A program made the position numbers and the translations under genes. Positions 28,201 to 39,499 of a stretch of 64,000 bases of DNA are shown here, piece after piece. Numbering within the stretch: the stretch's first letter is position 1; each line of letters opens with the position of its first letter. The DNA is from Dugong dugon (taxonomy: Eukaryota > Chordata > Mammalia > Sirenia > Dugongidae), in contig CM057476.1 in NCBI GenBank assembly GCA_030035585.1, positions 18,150,501 to 18,214,500 of the forward strand, written 5' to 3'. The notes under the pieces are model-generated. The model worked only from the letters and a program-made list of their open reading frames with translations, did not search any database and was not told the DNA's origin.

Positions 28201-31200
28201 GGATAAGGAACTGAGGCTCATAGAGGTGAGAAAATAGCAGAGCTGGGATTTACACTTGGGTCTCCATGATTCTTTCCACTTTACCATACTGTCTCTAAAA
28301 GTCACTGAAATGGTCTTCTGAGGGCACGAGGGCTAATGTAGGGTGGGGTGGATGGCCTGAGGAACAAGGAAAAGGCTCATAGTGCCCGAGAACCCTGGCA
28401 ATTTTGACAGGCAGCCAGCTTGAGATAAAGAGATCTGTGTTAGCATGAGATCTCAGTGCGCAACTAACATGGTGGCCTTGTTGTTGTGTGCTGTCAAGTC
28501 GATTCTGACTCATAGAGACCCTACAGGGCAGAGCAGAATTGCCCCATAGGGTTTCCAAGGCTGTAATCTTTACGGAAACAGACTGCCACATCTTTCTTCT
28601 GTGGAGGGGCTGGTGGGTTCAAAACACCGAACTTTTGATTAGCAGCTGAGCTCTCTCTTAACCACTGCACCACCGGGTCTGTCTAGGAGGTCTTACTACT
28701 TAATAATAATTTAAAAAAAACCTGAAACAACCCAGTTGCCATTGAGTCAGTTCTGACTCCTGGAGACCCGATGTGGGTCAGAGCAGAACTATGTTCCATA
28801 GGGTTTTCAGTGGCTGATTTTTTAGAACTAGGTCACCAGGCCTTTCTTCCAAGGTTCCTCTGAGTGGACTTGAACTTGCGTTAGCAGCTGAGTGCTTAAC
28901 CGTGTGCACTACCCAGGGACTCCACTACTTAAAAAAGCCCACCCATAAAGCTCTATATCACCTTTCCCTCAGTTCTTACTTTTCTCTATGAGACCTGGTG
29001 GGCAAACAGTGGCCCAGTACCTCTCTTTCTTGAGCTGTTTTCTGACAAAGTTCTCGATGACTAGGTTCTGGAAGGCATAGTACTTGGTCCAGTAGATGCA
29101 GACAAACTCATACGCCTGGAGCAGTTCCATCACAGTGGTAAGACCTTCATCCAACCTGAAATTCTCATCCTCCTGAGTACCCATTTCCCAGGCATAGATG
29201 GTCAATAGTTCGAGGGCATAGAGAGGAGGCAGGTTGGCTCTGGGGCACTTGGCTTTCACATACTGTTGAAAGACAGGGAGAGAGAAAGACCCCAAGATTC
29301 TGTGTCAGGAATGCACTGGACCAGAAATTGGAAAACCCAAGTTCTTGTCCCAGCTCAAGGGGCCCTGTTGGCACAGTGGTTAAGCGCTTGGCTGCTAACT
29401 TGGTGATTGAAACCCACCAGCCGCTCAGTGGGAGAAACGTGGCAGCCTGCTCTCATAAAGATTACAGCCTTGGAAATCCCATGGGGCAGTTCTACTCTGT
29501 CCTATAGGGTCGCTATGTGTCAGAATCAACTCGATGGCAAAGGGTTTGGTTTGGTTTCGGAGTCCCAGTTCTGCCACCTACTGGTTGTGTGACCTTGGCC
29601 AAGTCACTTTCCCTCTCTGGGCCTTGGTTTCTCCATTTTAGAATTATGGTGCTGGGTTAGTCTAGAGGATTCCAAACTGTGCTTGACAGAGGTAACTCTT
29701 GGGGTGGAGTTACGAAGAGGTGCCCCAGGGGATGAGCTGGTTGGACTCTGCCTCCAGCATCCTAGCCTAAGCAGCTCCATTTTAATTTTCAAAGGTATTT
29801 GTAGCAAAGTTTATTTAAAGTGTTGAAGGTTCAATAATGGCTTTTTACCTTCGACTACAAAAGAAGATATTACTATAACTCTTTTCTTTCCTATCATACT
29901 ACCCCAATGTTGTTAGGTGCCGTCGAACCGGTTCTGACTCATAGTGATGCTATGCACAACAGAAGGAAATGCCACCCAGTCTTGTGACATCCTCAAAATC
30001 GTTGCCATGTTTCAGCCCATATTTGCAGCCACTGCGTCAGTCCCCCTCGTTGAATGTTTTACTCTTTTTCTTTGACCCTCTACTTTACCCAGCATGACGT
30101 CCTTCTCCAGAGACCAGTCCTTCCTAATAAATGAGATGAAGTCTACATACTACCCCCTCAAAAAACCAAAACCAAACCCATTGCTGTCGAGTCGACTGTA
30201 ACTCATAGCGACCCTATACAGGACTTAAATGTCAACATTCCAAATGTTTCTTAAAAAACAGTTTATGCTTTCAAATGTTTCTTCTCCTTTAAAAATAGCT
30301 AACTCTTATTCAGTTTGGCCATTCAGATGTTCTGCTTCTTTTTTTTTTTTTTTTTTTATTGTACTTCACGTGAAGGTTTACAGAACAAATAGTTTCTCAT
30401 GAAACAGTAGTACACGTATTGTTTTATGACATTGGTCAACAACCCCACGACATGTCAACCTTGTCCCTTCTCAACATTTTCTCTTTTTTTTGGTGAAAAT
30501 ATACATAGCCAAAGATACACCACTTCAAAAATTTCTACATGCACAGTTCAGTGACATCGACTATGGTCTTCCAATTGTGCTGCTATTCTCACTTCAGATG
30601 AAGGCTTACAGAACAAAATAGTTTCTCATTTAACAGTTACTACACATGTTGCTCTATGACAATGGTTAACAACCTCACAACACATCACCACTATCCTTAC
30701 TCAGCCTTGGGTTCCCTATCACCAGCTTTCCTGTCCCCTTCTGCCTTCTGGCCCCTGTCCCTGGACTGCTGTGCCTCATTAGTCCCATTTGGTTTTATGG
30801 GGCTGTCCAGTCCCTGGCTGAACGGTGAATCTCAGAAATGACTTCATCACTGAGCTATAAGGGTGTCTGGGGTGTTCTGCTTCCTTTTGTACAACATATA
30901 CCAAAAAAAAAAAAAAATCATAAAACTTCAGCCCCACAAACCAATTTTTGTGTGTTTTAATTATAAAAAAAGAAAAAAAGTCTGATACATGCTATATATT
31001 TAATATGAGAAGTATATTTCATTGTTTTTCTTAAATCTGGGCTGAGTTTTTAGATAAACAGCTCCATTTCTACTATTTATGTATTGGACTTCTGAGAAAG
31101 GTTTCCTTTAAAGAAAGGCTTTTCAGCTCAAAGGAAAAAAAATGGAAACCACAGGACTAGCTAATAGCTGAGATCCTGTGATTAGCATGAGGCCAGGAGC

Positions 31201-31244
31201 ATCTGTGGGCATTTTGCAACCATGAGGGGGAAAAAACCACGAAA

Positions 31245-31282
<38 letters not shown>

Positions 31283-34200
31283 ATGGGTGTTTGTGCCTCC
31301 TGGAAAACAGCCATATAAGATTGAGAGCTGAACTGACTGATGAATTTTGTGCTGTGTTTATTTTTGACCCATGATTAAAGTTGTAATATTAAAGCTGCTA
31401 GTTCTCTTTCTGAGTACAAATGAAAAAAAGCATTTTACAAAAGAATGGTCTGATTATAATCTATCTGTAGATAGCTCTCCCCCTCCCCACCCCACTATAG
31501 GAAATTTATGGAGAGTAATTGGGAATAAATTCATGAGTAAAGACTGATGTTGCCACCCCAACAGACCATACCAAGGGATTGCGTCAGAATTTCATCAGAC
31601 GCTTACTCCAGAAGTGGTTAAGACTGCTTAATCAAAGATCAACAGGGCAGAGGTAGTTACCTAGGTTAATGTTCTACTTTAATGATTATGTGAGGAAAAC
31701 CCCTTTCTTCTTCGTCTATCTCCAATCTGGCAGCCCCCTCACCTGCAGGTACCAGTGTTTTACCAGCCTCAGGAGGCTTTTCAGCTTGGTTGGCTGATGT
31801 TTCACGAAGTTTCTCTGTAGCTCACTGAAGGATGGAGAGAAATTCCCAGGGTATCCATGGGCCTTAATCAGACTCACATAGACATCAGGAGGTGGCTGCA
31901 AGTTGGAAGCCAAAGACCCTGAGGAGAGACGAAGCAGAGGGAGATAGTGGGGACTAGGGAGCCCCAGGTTTATAAAATTTCATGGGGGAAGGGGTGCTAA
32001 TTCATTGGTGTTCTCTCTGCAGAGAAACCTGAGGCTTCATATTCTCAGAGACCAAAGATTTGTCCTGTTGAATTGTCCTTCTTGTGAGATTCTTTCTCTG
32101 GACAACTGAAATTTCCATTCCTCAGGCCACTGAAGGATTGGTTGCCTCCCTTGATGTCCCCAACACCCCCAGTTTTTCTCAAAGTCTGTTTTGGAGCTCT
32201 TTCTCTGTGATTATTTTGATCTCCCAACACCTGTAGGGAAGAACCAGTGTAAGATAAGAAAGCTGGGCTCTGATGGGGCGTTTGCCCAAGGAAGTGTGTC
32301 CATGGCAGACATCACTAATCCATCCCCGCACTCTCTCTTGCTAAGATTGGATGCTATTTCTGACACCTTTGCCCCATAGCAATTCCAGGCAGCCACTACA
32401 GTTAATAGGAGCTGGCACATGAGGTGAAATCTACTTATTGTCTGGGGCTGTAGCAGATACTGTTTACTTCAAACAGCTAGGACTCTCTGCCTGAGGGCAA
32501 ACAAGAAGTGCCAGAGAATTAATGCCCTGGGGAAATAGCCCTCAGCCAATGACTGATAGAGTCAGTAGATAAACACTCCAGTTGGAAGATAATAAGGCAG
32601 TCCCCTGTTTACAAAAGAGTTCGGTTCCTAAGTCTGTCTTTAAGTCAAACCTGTACGTAAATCAGAACACTTAGGTATGGTTCATATCTCACCTCGGTCA
32701 AGTGTTTGTCTTAGAATATAGTACATAGTGAACCTTCCTGTGGGTAACAAACATTAAAAAAAACTTTCAGATACACTAAAAATCTTTAACGTAATAATAC
32801 AGTAATAATAATAATAATTTTTAATATAATATGTTTTGTGGCCGTTGGTTTGTAACTACGTATTGTACGTAAATTGGACGTTTGTAACCTGGGGACTGTC
32901 TTACTCTCACTTGGGATAATGGAGACTGCTCTACATTGTGACCTAGAATTTTCCAGGAACATGAAGCCCATTTGACTTGCTCTATAAGGCACTCTTTCTT
33001 GGTTTCTTCCCTTCCCTCCTTCAATTCCCCACTTCCCTACCAGTGTTTCCTGGGATCATCTCCCACATAAATTGCTTGTCTTCGAATCTTTGAGTCAGAG
33101 TCTGCTTCTGGGAAAACCCAAACAAGTGCAGGGCCCCAAGCCCATAGTAAGAGCTACAGAAGCAGTCTCGGTGACTATTGTAACTCCTTCCCCTTGTCGG
33201 TTCTCAATGTCTCCTGAGCGTCCTTTCTGCAGAAAGGGTGCCCTTCCTAAGCACCCTTTCTGTGGTCACCCAGGATGCCCCATTCTTTTCCTTTGGGCAC
33301 TTACCCCCCTTTGCAATCATACATTTATCTGTGTGATTCTTTGATAAATTTCTGTTTCCCGAGTTGAGCTCCATGACGGCCAGAGTTGGGTCAGTCCTGT
33401 GAACTGTAGTATCCAGCCCCCAGCACAGGACATGAATGAACGAATGCATGCATGCAGGTATCTGCATGAGGCATGGCTTAGGGGAGAGGGAGTTGCAAGT
33501 GTTCGGGAGGGCAGGTGAGTGGGTGAGAAAGCTTCCCCTCCCTCCCCTTACCTAGGGCCTTGTAAGCAGGCACAATGGTGATGGTGATGAGCCCCGCGAT
33601 CCCTTTGGTCTGGAGGGTGAAGACAAGAGCGTCGGGGACTCCTTGGGCCACCCACATGTCCTCCAACCCGAGGGGCAGCAGGTCCTGGCAACGCCACAGT
33701 TTTTTCCGTATCAGCCTCAGAACAGCTTGGTGGTACCTGGCCTCTTCCTGGAAGCTGCAGAAACCGCTCAGGAACACCACCAACTCCACCTCTGCAGCAT
33801 TCCTGAGCACCGTGCCATTCCCAAAGGAGCCTGCCTGCAAAACAAGAGCCTGTCACCCTGTGGCCACTTCCACAGCCAGGCTGTCTCTTACCCACTTTAC
33901 AGATAACGTCCCATTTTAGAGCACCTGGGTGGCACAAACGGTTAAGTGCTTGACTACTACTAGCTGAATGGTTGGCAGTTTGAAATCACGCAGACACACC
34001 TCGGAAGACAGACCTGGCAATCTGCTTCTGAAAGGTCACAGCCTTGAAAACTCTATGGAGCAGTTCTACTTTGCACACGTGAGGTTGCCATGAGTTGGAA
34101 TCGACTCGACGGCAGCTAATAACACCAACAACATCCCGTTTTATGCTCACCACCACCCTGATGGATGCTTGGGTAGGACTAATATCCCCACTTTACAGGT

Positions 34201-37200
34201 GAGATACCAAGAGACTACATCGCTTGCCCATGGTCACATAGTACCCGGGTTTGACCCAGTCAGCCTGTCTCCAGAGTCCACGTCTCTGAATGACTACACG
34301 GCACTGTTTCTGAGCCTCAGTCTTCTCGTGTGCAAAGTGAGAATAGTAATGTCTGCTCTATAGTGTTGTTTGGAGGATTTTGAGGCATCTGGGTAATTCT
34401 ACAGGGAGCCCTGGTGGTGCAGTGGTTAAAGAGATCAGCTGCTAACCAAAAGGTTTATGGTTTGAACCCACCAGCCTACTCTGTCCTACAGGGTCACTGT
34501 GAGTCAGAATTAACTTGACAGCAGGGTTTGGTTTGGTTTATTTGGGTCATTACATGACATTAAAAAAAGAGAAGCAGGATTACCTGGTAGATGAGAGCCA
34601 AGGACTGTGGAACGGGGCAGCCTGACTCTGACTTACTCCTGCCTCTGTTTCTTAGCTGTGTGATCATCCTGAGTGCTAAGTCTCCTATCTATAGAATGAA
34701 AGTAATGGTAGAACGTGAGTCATTGGGTTATGGGAGGCACAGTGTGCCAAGTGGCACACAGGAAGTCAGCAATATAGTTCTCCTTCTCCTCTAGCCTCTT
34801 TTGTTCTTCTTCTACTAGCCTTTGCCACCAATTTCATCTGTGGACAATCCCTTCCACTGCCTGGGTCTCAGTTTCCCCATCTGTAATGGAAAGAGCCTGA
34901 GCTGGATGATTTTGAAGGGATCTTTTTGATGTTTTGAGATTCTAGGCTTGGTCTCCAGCCCCTGTTGCCTCCAGGATACAAAGCCCCACAACTCTTTGCC
35001 TCCTCCTCCCTTGCTCGAAGGTGGGAGTGCTAAGGAGGCATCAGACCTCAGGACTGTGGTTGGCCATATTTTCTGGTGGGTGGAATCAGTAGTCACTGGA
35101 CTTTAATAGTCCAGCTCTCTTGTGTTGCATACTCTCTGCGTCAGGCACCACTGAAGCCCTTTACACATATTACTATTATAATTATTTCGAATTTACCAGT
35201 TGCCTTTGACCCATGGCAACCTCAAGTGTGTCGGAGTACAGTTGTGCTCTATAGGATTTTCAACAGCTGTGATCTTTTAGAAATAGAGCACCAGGCTTTT
35301 CTTCCGAGGTGCTTCTGGGTGGACTCAAATCAACAACCTTTTGGTTAGTAGCCAAGTCTTAACCATTTGCACCACCATCCAGCTTACAGATGAGAAAACT
35401 GAGGCATCATGAGGTTGATCAACGTGTCAAAGTCTCATAGCCAGGAGGCAGCAGACTCAGATTGAGTCTGAGCATAGAATGTGGCTCTTCCACCTCTTTT
35501 TTCCCTGTGACCCAGTCTGACAGCCAGGCCCTGATCCTGAAAGGAGTCTGTCATCTTTTTTCCCCTTCCTTTTCCATTCTTTCTCCACTCAGCATTTCTG
35601 CCCCATGTGAAAGGGTTGGGAAGAGCATATTGCCTTGAAAATTGCATATAGACTATCCTTTCTGTGGAAAGATCCAGGCAGAGAGGAAAGAACAAGCTGG
35701 AACAAGCTTCATGGCTTGCTTCGCTGCCATTGCGTTGATTCTAACTCACAGCAACTATGTGTTACAGAGTAGAACTGCTCCATAGGGTTTTCTTGGCTGT
35801 GATCTTTTTATGGAAGCAGATCGCCAGGTCTTTCTTCCACAGAGCTGCTAGGTGGGTTTGAACTGCCAACCATTTGGTAAGTAAACCACCCACCAAAATA
35901 CAAACCCATTGCAGTTGAGTCGATTCCAGCTCATAGCGACCCTAAAGGACAGAGTAGAACTGCCCCATAGGGTTTCCAAGGCTGTAAATCTTTAAGGAAA
36001 GCAGACAGCCACATCCTTCTCCTGCAGAGTGGCTGATGGGTTTAATCCACTGATCTATCTGTTAGTAGCTGAGTGCTTAATCACTGTGCCACCAGACCTT
36101 CTCATTTGATTAGTAGTTGGGTGAAAACTGTTTGCAACAGCCTGGGGCCTTGGTTCAAACATACTTAAGCCCATCTCATTCAAGGGCAACATTTCACTCA
36201 TGTGGACCAACCAAGCTCACCAGACTTTCTGTGCTGGGGCTTAGACTCCATAAAGGATTCATTATTATTGGCCATTGCTCTTTGGATACCTCTATCATTT
36301 AGCCGTCTCCAGGGAAAAAGTGACTGTGATGGTTAAGGCTGTGTGTCAGCTTGGCTGGGCCATGATTCTCAGTGATTTGGCAGTTATGTAATGATGTAGT
36401 TTGGCAACTGTGCAATGATGTAATTCGGCAGTTATGTAGTGATGTAGTTATCCTCTATTTTGTGATAAAGAAACCACCTCCATGATTGGATCATCCAATC
36501 AGATGTACGGGGCATTTCCTCGGGGATGTGGCCTGCATCCAATATATATGGCAGTTCTGGCAAAGCTCTCTGGCTTTTGCTTGCTCTGCATCCTGCATCT
36601 GGTTTGTCATCATCTGACCTCCAGTTCTTGGGACTTGAGCCAGTGGCCTGCTGTATTGCTTGCTGATCTGGGGATTTGTTGACCTCCTGTGAAGCAGCAG
36701 CCTGCTGTCTGACCTGCCCATCTTGGATTCGTCAGCCTCTGAAGCGACGTGAGTCAGGAGAAGCTTTCAGTCTGATGCCTGACTCACAGACTTGGGACAT
36801 GCCAGCCTCTGCACCCACGTGAGCCATTTCCTTGAGATAAATCTCTCTCTCTCTCTGTATATGTATATGTGTATGTGTATATGTATGTATATATATATAT
36901 ATATATATATATACATTCACTTCACTGGTTTTGCTTCTCTAGAGAACACAGCCTAAGACAGTAGCTATGGTCTGTGAGCAGGATTTGAGGGCTGGGTAAA
37001 TACCACTTCCTGCCATTAAAGCTCATTCTGTTTGTAACATCTTTCTCCAGCCTTCCCCCGTTCCATCCCACTTCATTCTCGGGGTTGTGAGCGAGGATAC
37101 GGGAGGGTCTGTGTGAGTCAGATGGGTGCCCCAGTCCCAGAAGAAAGTCTGGGCAAGAATTACAACGATGCTTCTCTTTTGGAGCATTTGCCATGTACAC

Positions 37201-38872
37201 TGATCATTTAACCTGCATTTCCTCATTTGAAGGAGATATGGAGATGATGCCCCAATCACAGATGACAAAACTGAGGATTTGAGAGATAAGATGGTAAATC
37301 CAGTGTCACAGACCTGATAAGTGAAGAAGTCAAGAGTAAAACCTAGGTCCTTCTGATACCAAAACTTCTGGTTTCTCATCTCTAAACCATAGTGGGAAAG
37401 GGTGAAAAGAAAGGGTGGAGACCTGAGGCTTCTAAATCCTTCCCTGGAGTGGCTGCCCCTGAAGAGAGAACTAGAGCACTGGGCTGGGAGTCAGTAGTAC
37501 CAGTTCTAGTCTTGCCTCTGCCACCAATTTGCTGTGTGACCATGGGATGTCTCTCACCCTCTCTGTGCCTCAGTTTCCTTAATGGTTAATTGAGGGATTG
37601 ACTGTCTGATTATCCAGGGCCTTTCTAACTCTGATCCTCTTGAATTTTGATCCTAGCTAGGACAGGAGGTAGCATGAGCCAGCTACAGGGAAAGTTTGAA
37701 GAAACCTCTCAGTGGGGTAGCCCAGAGCTCTGGCTGTGGAGTCAAGTAGACCGTGGCTCAAACCCCAGCTCCAACACTAGCTGTGTGACCTTGGGCAAGT
37801 CACCTCACCTCTCTGAGCCTCCATTAAAAAAATGTTATTATCAAAATTTGAAAACACACAGAAAAAGAGAAAATACAAAGAATACTCATGTACCCAACCA
37901 GTTAGAATCAACAAAGCTAAACTCCTTGACACATTTGTTTCATCTAAACCGTTTTAATCACAGACATCAAGACACTTTATCCCTAAATACTTTAGCATTT
38001 ATGTTAAAAAAAAAAAAAAAAAAAAGGAGAGAGAGAGAGAACATTCTCCCCATAACCACAAAACTGCTATTAAACCAAAACCAAACCCGTTGTGGTCAAG
38101 TCGATTCCAACTCACAGTGACCCTATGGGACAGAGTAGAGCTACCCTATAGGATTTCCAAGGAGCAGCTGGTGGATTCGAACTGCCCACCTTTTGGTTAG
38201 GAGCTGAACTCTTAACCGCTGTACCACCAATGATTCCCTTATATTATCTAATACCCAGGCCATATTAGAATTTTTCCAATTGTCCCCAAATTGTATTTTA
38301 CAGATGGATTATTCAAACCAGAATCTAATCAAAGACATTACATTGCGTTTGGTTGTTATGAATCTTAAGTCTCCTAGCCTCTACTTTGCTCATCTGTAAA
38401 ACGGGGGAAAAATAGTACCCTCCTCACAGGGTGCAAGAATTGGAGACCATATATGCTAAGAGAACCTCCAAATGTGAGCTATTATTATTAGCTTTCTGAG
38501 TGGACTCGTTCTGCTCAAGGTTGCAGTGTTGGGTTGGGGTTCAGGCAGCTAATGAGGTGTCCTGAGATGTTAGCAGTATGGGCTAGGGATGACTGGGCAA
38601 AGGGTCCCCAGCATCATCATGGTTGCAGCCCCTTATGCTAAGTTTTGCCCTGCGTTCGGGGGATGGAAAAGTCTCACCTTGACCACCTTCAGCACCCGCA
38701 CCTCCTGGTCCAGCCCGTCGCCCTGGAAGTGCTCCTCCCGCAGGAACTTCTCCACGGTTCGCACTGCCCCCATCACCTCTTCCTTCCATTCCCGGCGGGG
38801 CTGCAGCCACTGAGCCACGAAGGAGTCTAGCCTACAGGCAGGGGTGTCATACAGCTCCTGGGCCAGCGCCAT
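24795..38872 (-). CDS. OASL: OASL (OASL1), catalytically inactive 2'-5' OAS-like protein with two ubiquitin-like domains
   Basis: Interferon-induced antiviral protein; human OASL enhances RIG-I signalling by mimicking polyubiquitin. Coding exons on -: 38678-38872, 33552-33834, 31743-31918, 29021-29262, 27262-27409, 24795-25295 (195, 283, 176, 242, 148, 501 bp). They join in frame to 514 residues, equal to human. Residues 1-348 form the OAS fold ([25 protein letters not shown]); about 353-508 form two ubiquitin-like domains ([29 protein letters not shown]). The catalytic Asp pair is Glu80-Val-Glu82, the third Asp is Thr151, and the P-loop-like Lys is Asn, so no 2-5A synthesis is expected. Start follows human MALMQELY. 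Upstream ISREs imply interferon/IRF3 control. No lesion is seen. Confidence 0.97.
25423..25627 (+). repeat. AfroSINE
   Basis: ctaaccctgggtggtgcaaa head to ggaatcaacttgatggcaat tail. Confidence 0.92.
25892..26051 (+). repeat. 80-bp tandem duplication, two copies
   Basis: agaacaccac recurs at 25901 and 25981 and gaatatgggc at 25961 and 26041, an exact 80-bp period with few mismatches. Confidence 0.92.
26455..26660 (+). repeat. MIR SINE
   Basis: gtgtgaatcctggctctgct, cagtttcttcatctgtaaaa and cttgagacagtgcctgggca. Confidence 0.85.
27262..27409 (-). CDS. OASL: OASL exon 5
   Basis: Acceptor gtgttgcag, donor gtaaca. It encodes [20 protein letters not shown] to VTSWNVK. Confidence 0.96.
27722..27920 (-). 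repeat. AfroSINE
   Basis: ttgttggatgccatcgagtc to cattatgcaaccaggtctcc, flanked by TATCCGGCATCT (27709-27720) and TATCTGGCATCT (27921-27932). Confidence 0.93.
27933..28096 (-). repeat. AfroSINE (short subfamily)
   Basis: aaccaaaaccaaacccgttg to gtgccaccagggctcca, followed by TCCAGCATCT, a third version of the neighbouring target sequence. Confidence 0.95.
28480..28680 (-). repeat. AfroSINE
   Basis: ttgttgtgtgctgtcaagtc to accactgcaccaccgggtct. Confidence 0.92.
28712..28922 (-). repeat. AfroSINE with 9-bp duplication
   Basis: ACTACTTAA occurs at 28695-28703 and 28924-28932 around the element. Confidence 0.92.
29021..29262 (-). CDS. OASL: OASL exon 4
   Basis: Acceptor ctttcaacag, donor gtactg. 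It encodes [28 protein letters not shown] and the segment to VRKQLKKE. Confidence 0.96.
29360..29557 (+). repeat. AfroSINE
   Basis: ggggccctgttggcacagtg head to caactcgatggcaaagggtt tail. Confidence 0.92.
29913..30138 (-). mobile_element. RTE LINE 3' fragment
   Basis: Read on -, ctctggagaaggacgtcatg through cagtggctgcaaatatgggc matches the 3' ends of the longer RTE copies at 55.0 and 59.5 kb. Confidence 0.85.
30164..30224 (-). repeat. AfroSINE tail fragment
   Basis: ccaaacccattgctgtcgag and actcatagcgaccctata; truncated. Confidence 0.85.
30331..30890 (-). mobile_element. Antisense L1 3'-end fragments
   Basis: T20 run, then tacttcacgtgaaggtttac. A second copy of the same end begins near 30598 (gatgaaggcttacagaacaa). 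The same sequence is at 60.6 and 63.7 kb. Confidence 0.8.
31246..31281 (+). repeat. TG dinucleotide microsatellite
   Basis: About 18 uninterrupted TG units in OASL intron 3. Confidence 0.97.
31743..31918 (-). CDS. OASL: OASL exon 3
   Basis: Acceptor tctcctcag, donor gtgagg. It encodes [20 protein letters not shown] to RLVKHWYLQ. Confidence 0.96.
31919..33551 (-). other. OASL intron 2
   Basis: Contains a 301-bp inverted-repeat DNA element; the rest is largely unique, with no SINE. Confidence 0.8.
32598..32898. mobile_element. Tigger-like non-autonomous DNA transposon
   Basis: Terminal inverted repeats CAGTCCCCTGTTTACAAA and TTTGTAACCTGGGGACTG. AT-rich centre with an ATA microsatellite; no transposase. 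Confidence 0.75.
33552..33834 (-). CDS. OASL: OASL exon 2 (degenerate active site)
   Basis: Acceptor gttttgcag, donor gtaagg. It encodes [20 protein letters not shown] to TIVPAYKAL. Both catalytic Asp positions are Glu and the third is Thr. Confidence 0.96.
33918..34131 (+). repeat. AfroSINE
   Basis: gagcacctgggtggcacaaa to atcgactcgacggcagctaa, flanked by CGTCCCATTTTA and CATCCCGTTTTA. Confidence 0.93.
34404..34540 (+). repeat. AfroSINE (short subfamily)
   Basis: gggagccctggtggtgcagt head to ttaacttgacagcagggttt tail, with an internal deletion. Confidence 0.92.
35195..35381 (-). repeat. AfroSINE
   Basis: accagttgcctttgacccat to ttaaccatttgcaccacc. Confidence 0.9.
35722..35887 (-). repeat. 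AfroSINE, head truncated
   Basis: cgctgccattgcgttgattc to gaactgccaaccatttggta; immediately followed by another copy. Confidence 0.88.
35894..36099 (-). repeat. AfroSINE
   Basis: aatacaaacccattgcagtt to taatcactgtgccaccagac. Confidence 0.92.
36327..36961 (+). mobile_element. ERVL/MaLR-like solo LTR
   Basis: ctgtgatggttaaggctgtg start; gagccatttccttgagataa, a CT/TA microsatellite and gagaacacagcctaagacag end. A 26-27 bp unit (ggcagttatgtaatgatgta) is repeated three times near the 5' end. Confidence 0.65.
36842..36914 (+). repeat. CT/TATG/TA microsatellite
   Basis: tctctctctctctctgtata followed by TATG and then TA units, inside the LTR. Confidence 0.92.
38006..38040 (+). repeat. A-run plus GA microsatellite
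   Basis: A20 followed by ggagagagagagagagaac. Confidence 0.92.
38072..38238 (-). repeat. AfroSINE (short subfamily)
   Basis: aaaccaaaaccaaacccgtt to aaccgctgtaccaccaatga. Confidence 0.94.
38678..38872 (-). CDS. OASL: OASL exon 1, coding part
   Basis: ATG at 38872-38870, 65 codons, [20 protein letters not shown] to VLKVVK, donor gtgaga. The reading frame is open 24 codons upstream to another ATG. It is one residue shorter than human in the HFQG(KR)GLD segment. Confidence 0.96.
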
Positions 38873-39175
38873 CTCTGCTCCAGAGAACCACTGCTGGACA
38901 GATATAGCCACGCTGGCACCTGTCAGCTCTGGGCACACACCCACTTTATTAAGGGGGCCCCTCTTCAGTTGATCTCCAACACTGTGTGGGGTAAAGGACC
39001 GGAACAGAGAGGAAACTGGGAATGACTGGCCTGACCTGGGGCTCCCCTCCTAGGACCCTGCTCACTGCAGTGATGTTGAGGGGCACTGGGCTGAGGATGG
39101 AAGCCTGGGGCCACCTTAAAGGGCCTGGCTTCCAGCCAACCTGCCTGCTGTTGGTTTCAATTCTCAACTTTTCCT

Positions 39176-39187
39176 AGTTTCGGTTTT
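39176..39187 (-). promoter_or_regulatory. OASL: Second, inverted ISRE upstream of OASL
   Basis: On - AAAACCGAAACT, one base off the ISRE core. It is 10 bp from the first ISRE and in the opposite orientation. Confidence 0.7.
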
Positions 39188-39197
39188 ATGACGTTTG

Positions 39198-39207
39198 GAA
39201 ACTGAAA
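39198..39207 (+). promoter_or_regulatory. OASL: ISRE upstream of OASL
   Basis: GAAACTGAAA, a perfect GAAANNGAAA element, 326-335 bp upstream of the ATG. Confidence 0.8.
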
Positions 39208-39499
39208 TTGGCTTGAGTTTGATCACTGAGGAGGCAATTTTGCCAGTAGGTTAGAGGTGAATGGTAATCCAACCACCTTATCTTGAAATAAGGAAAATGA
39301 AACTCATAAAGAGAAGGGACTTGCTCAGGGTGGGTGTAAGAAGTGAGAAATCCAGAATCAGACGGCTCAGACTTGGAATTCCAGTCTGCCCTTTACCAGA
39401 GTCTCTCTCTTGTTTATTTTTTACTATTTTATATCCTGATTTTTATTTGTCAACATAAACTGAATATCTTTCCATGTCAATAAATGTTCTTCCATGGCA

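Larger units (their letters stand above)
27410..29020 (-). other. OASL intron 4, SINE cluster
   Basis: Four AfroSINEs, all antisense to + and so sense with the gene, within 1.2 kb, plus an antisense MIR at about 28120-28290. Confidence 0.85.
29263..31742 (-). other. OASL intron 3
   Basis: AfroSINE, antisense RTE 3' fragment, SINE tail, antisense L1 3'-UTR pieces (30331-30890), and a TG microsatellite. No exon seen besides those listed. Confidence 0.8.
33835..38677 (-). other. OASL intron 1
   Basis: Six AfroSINEs, several MIRs (about 34590-34770, 37190-37390, 37480-37600, 37720-37830), an MLT-like LTR at 36327-36961, and A-rich and TA-rich microsatellites. No additional exon recognised. Confidence 0.8.

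Noticed and set aside
35435..35695. 86-codon open frame in OASL intron 1
   Set aside because: No conserved motif or splice signals; random open frame.
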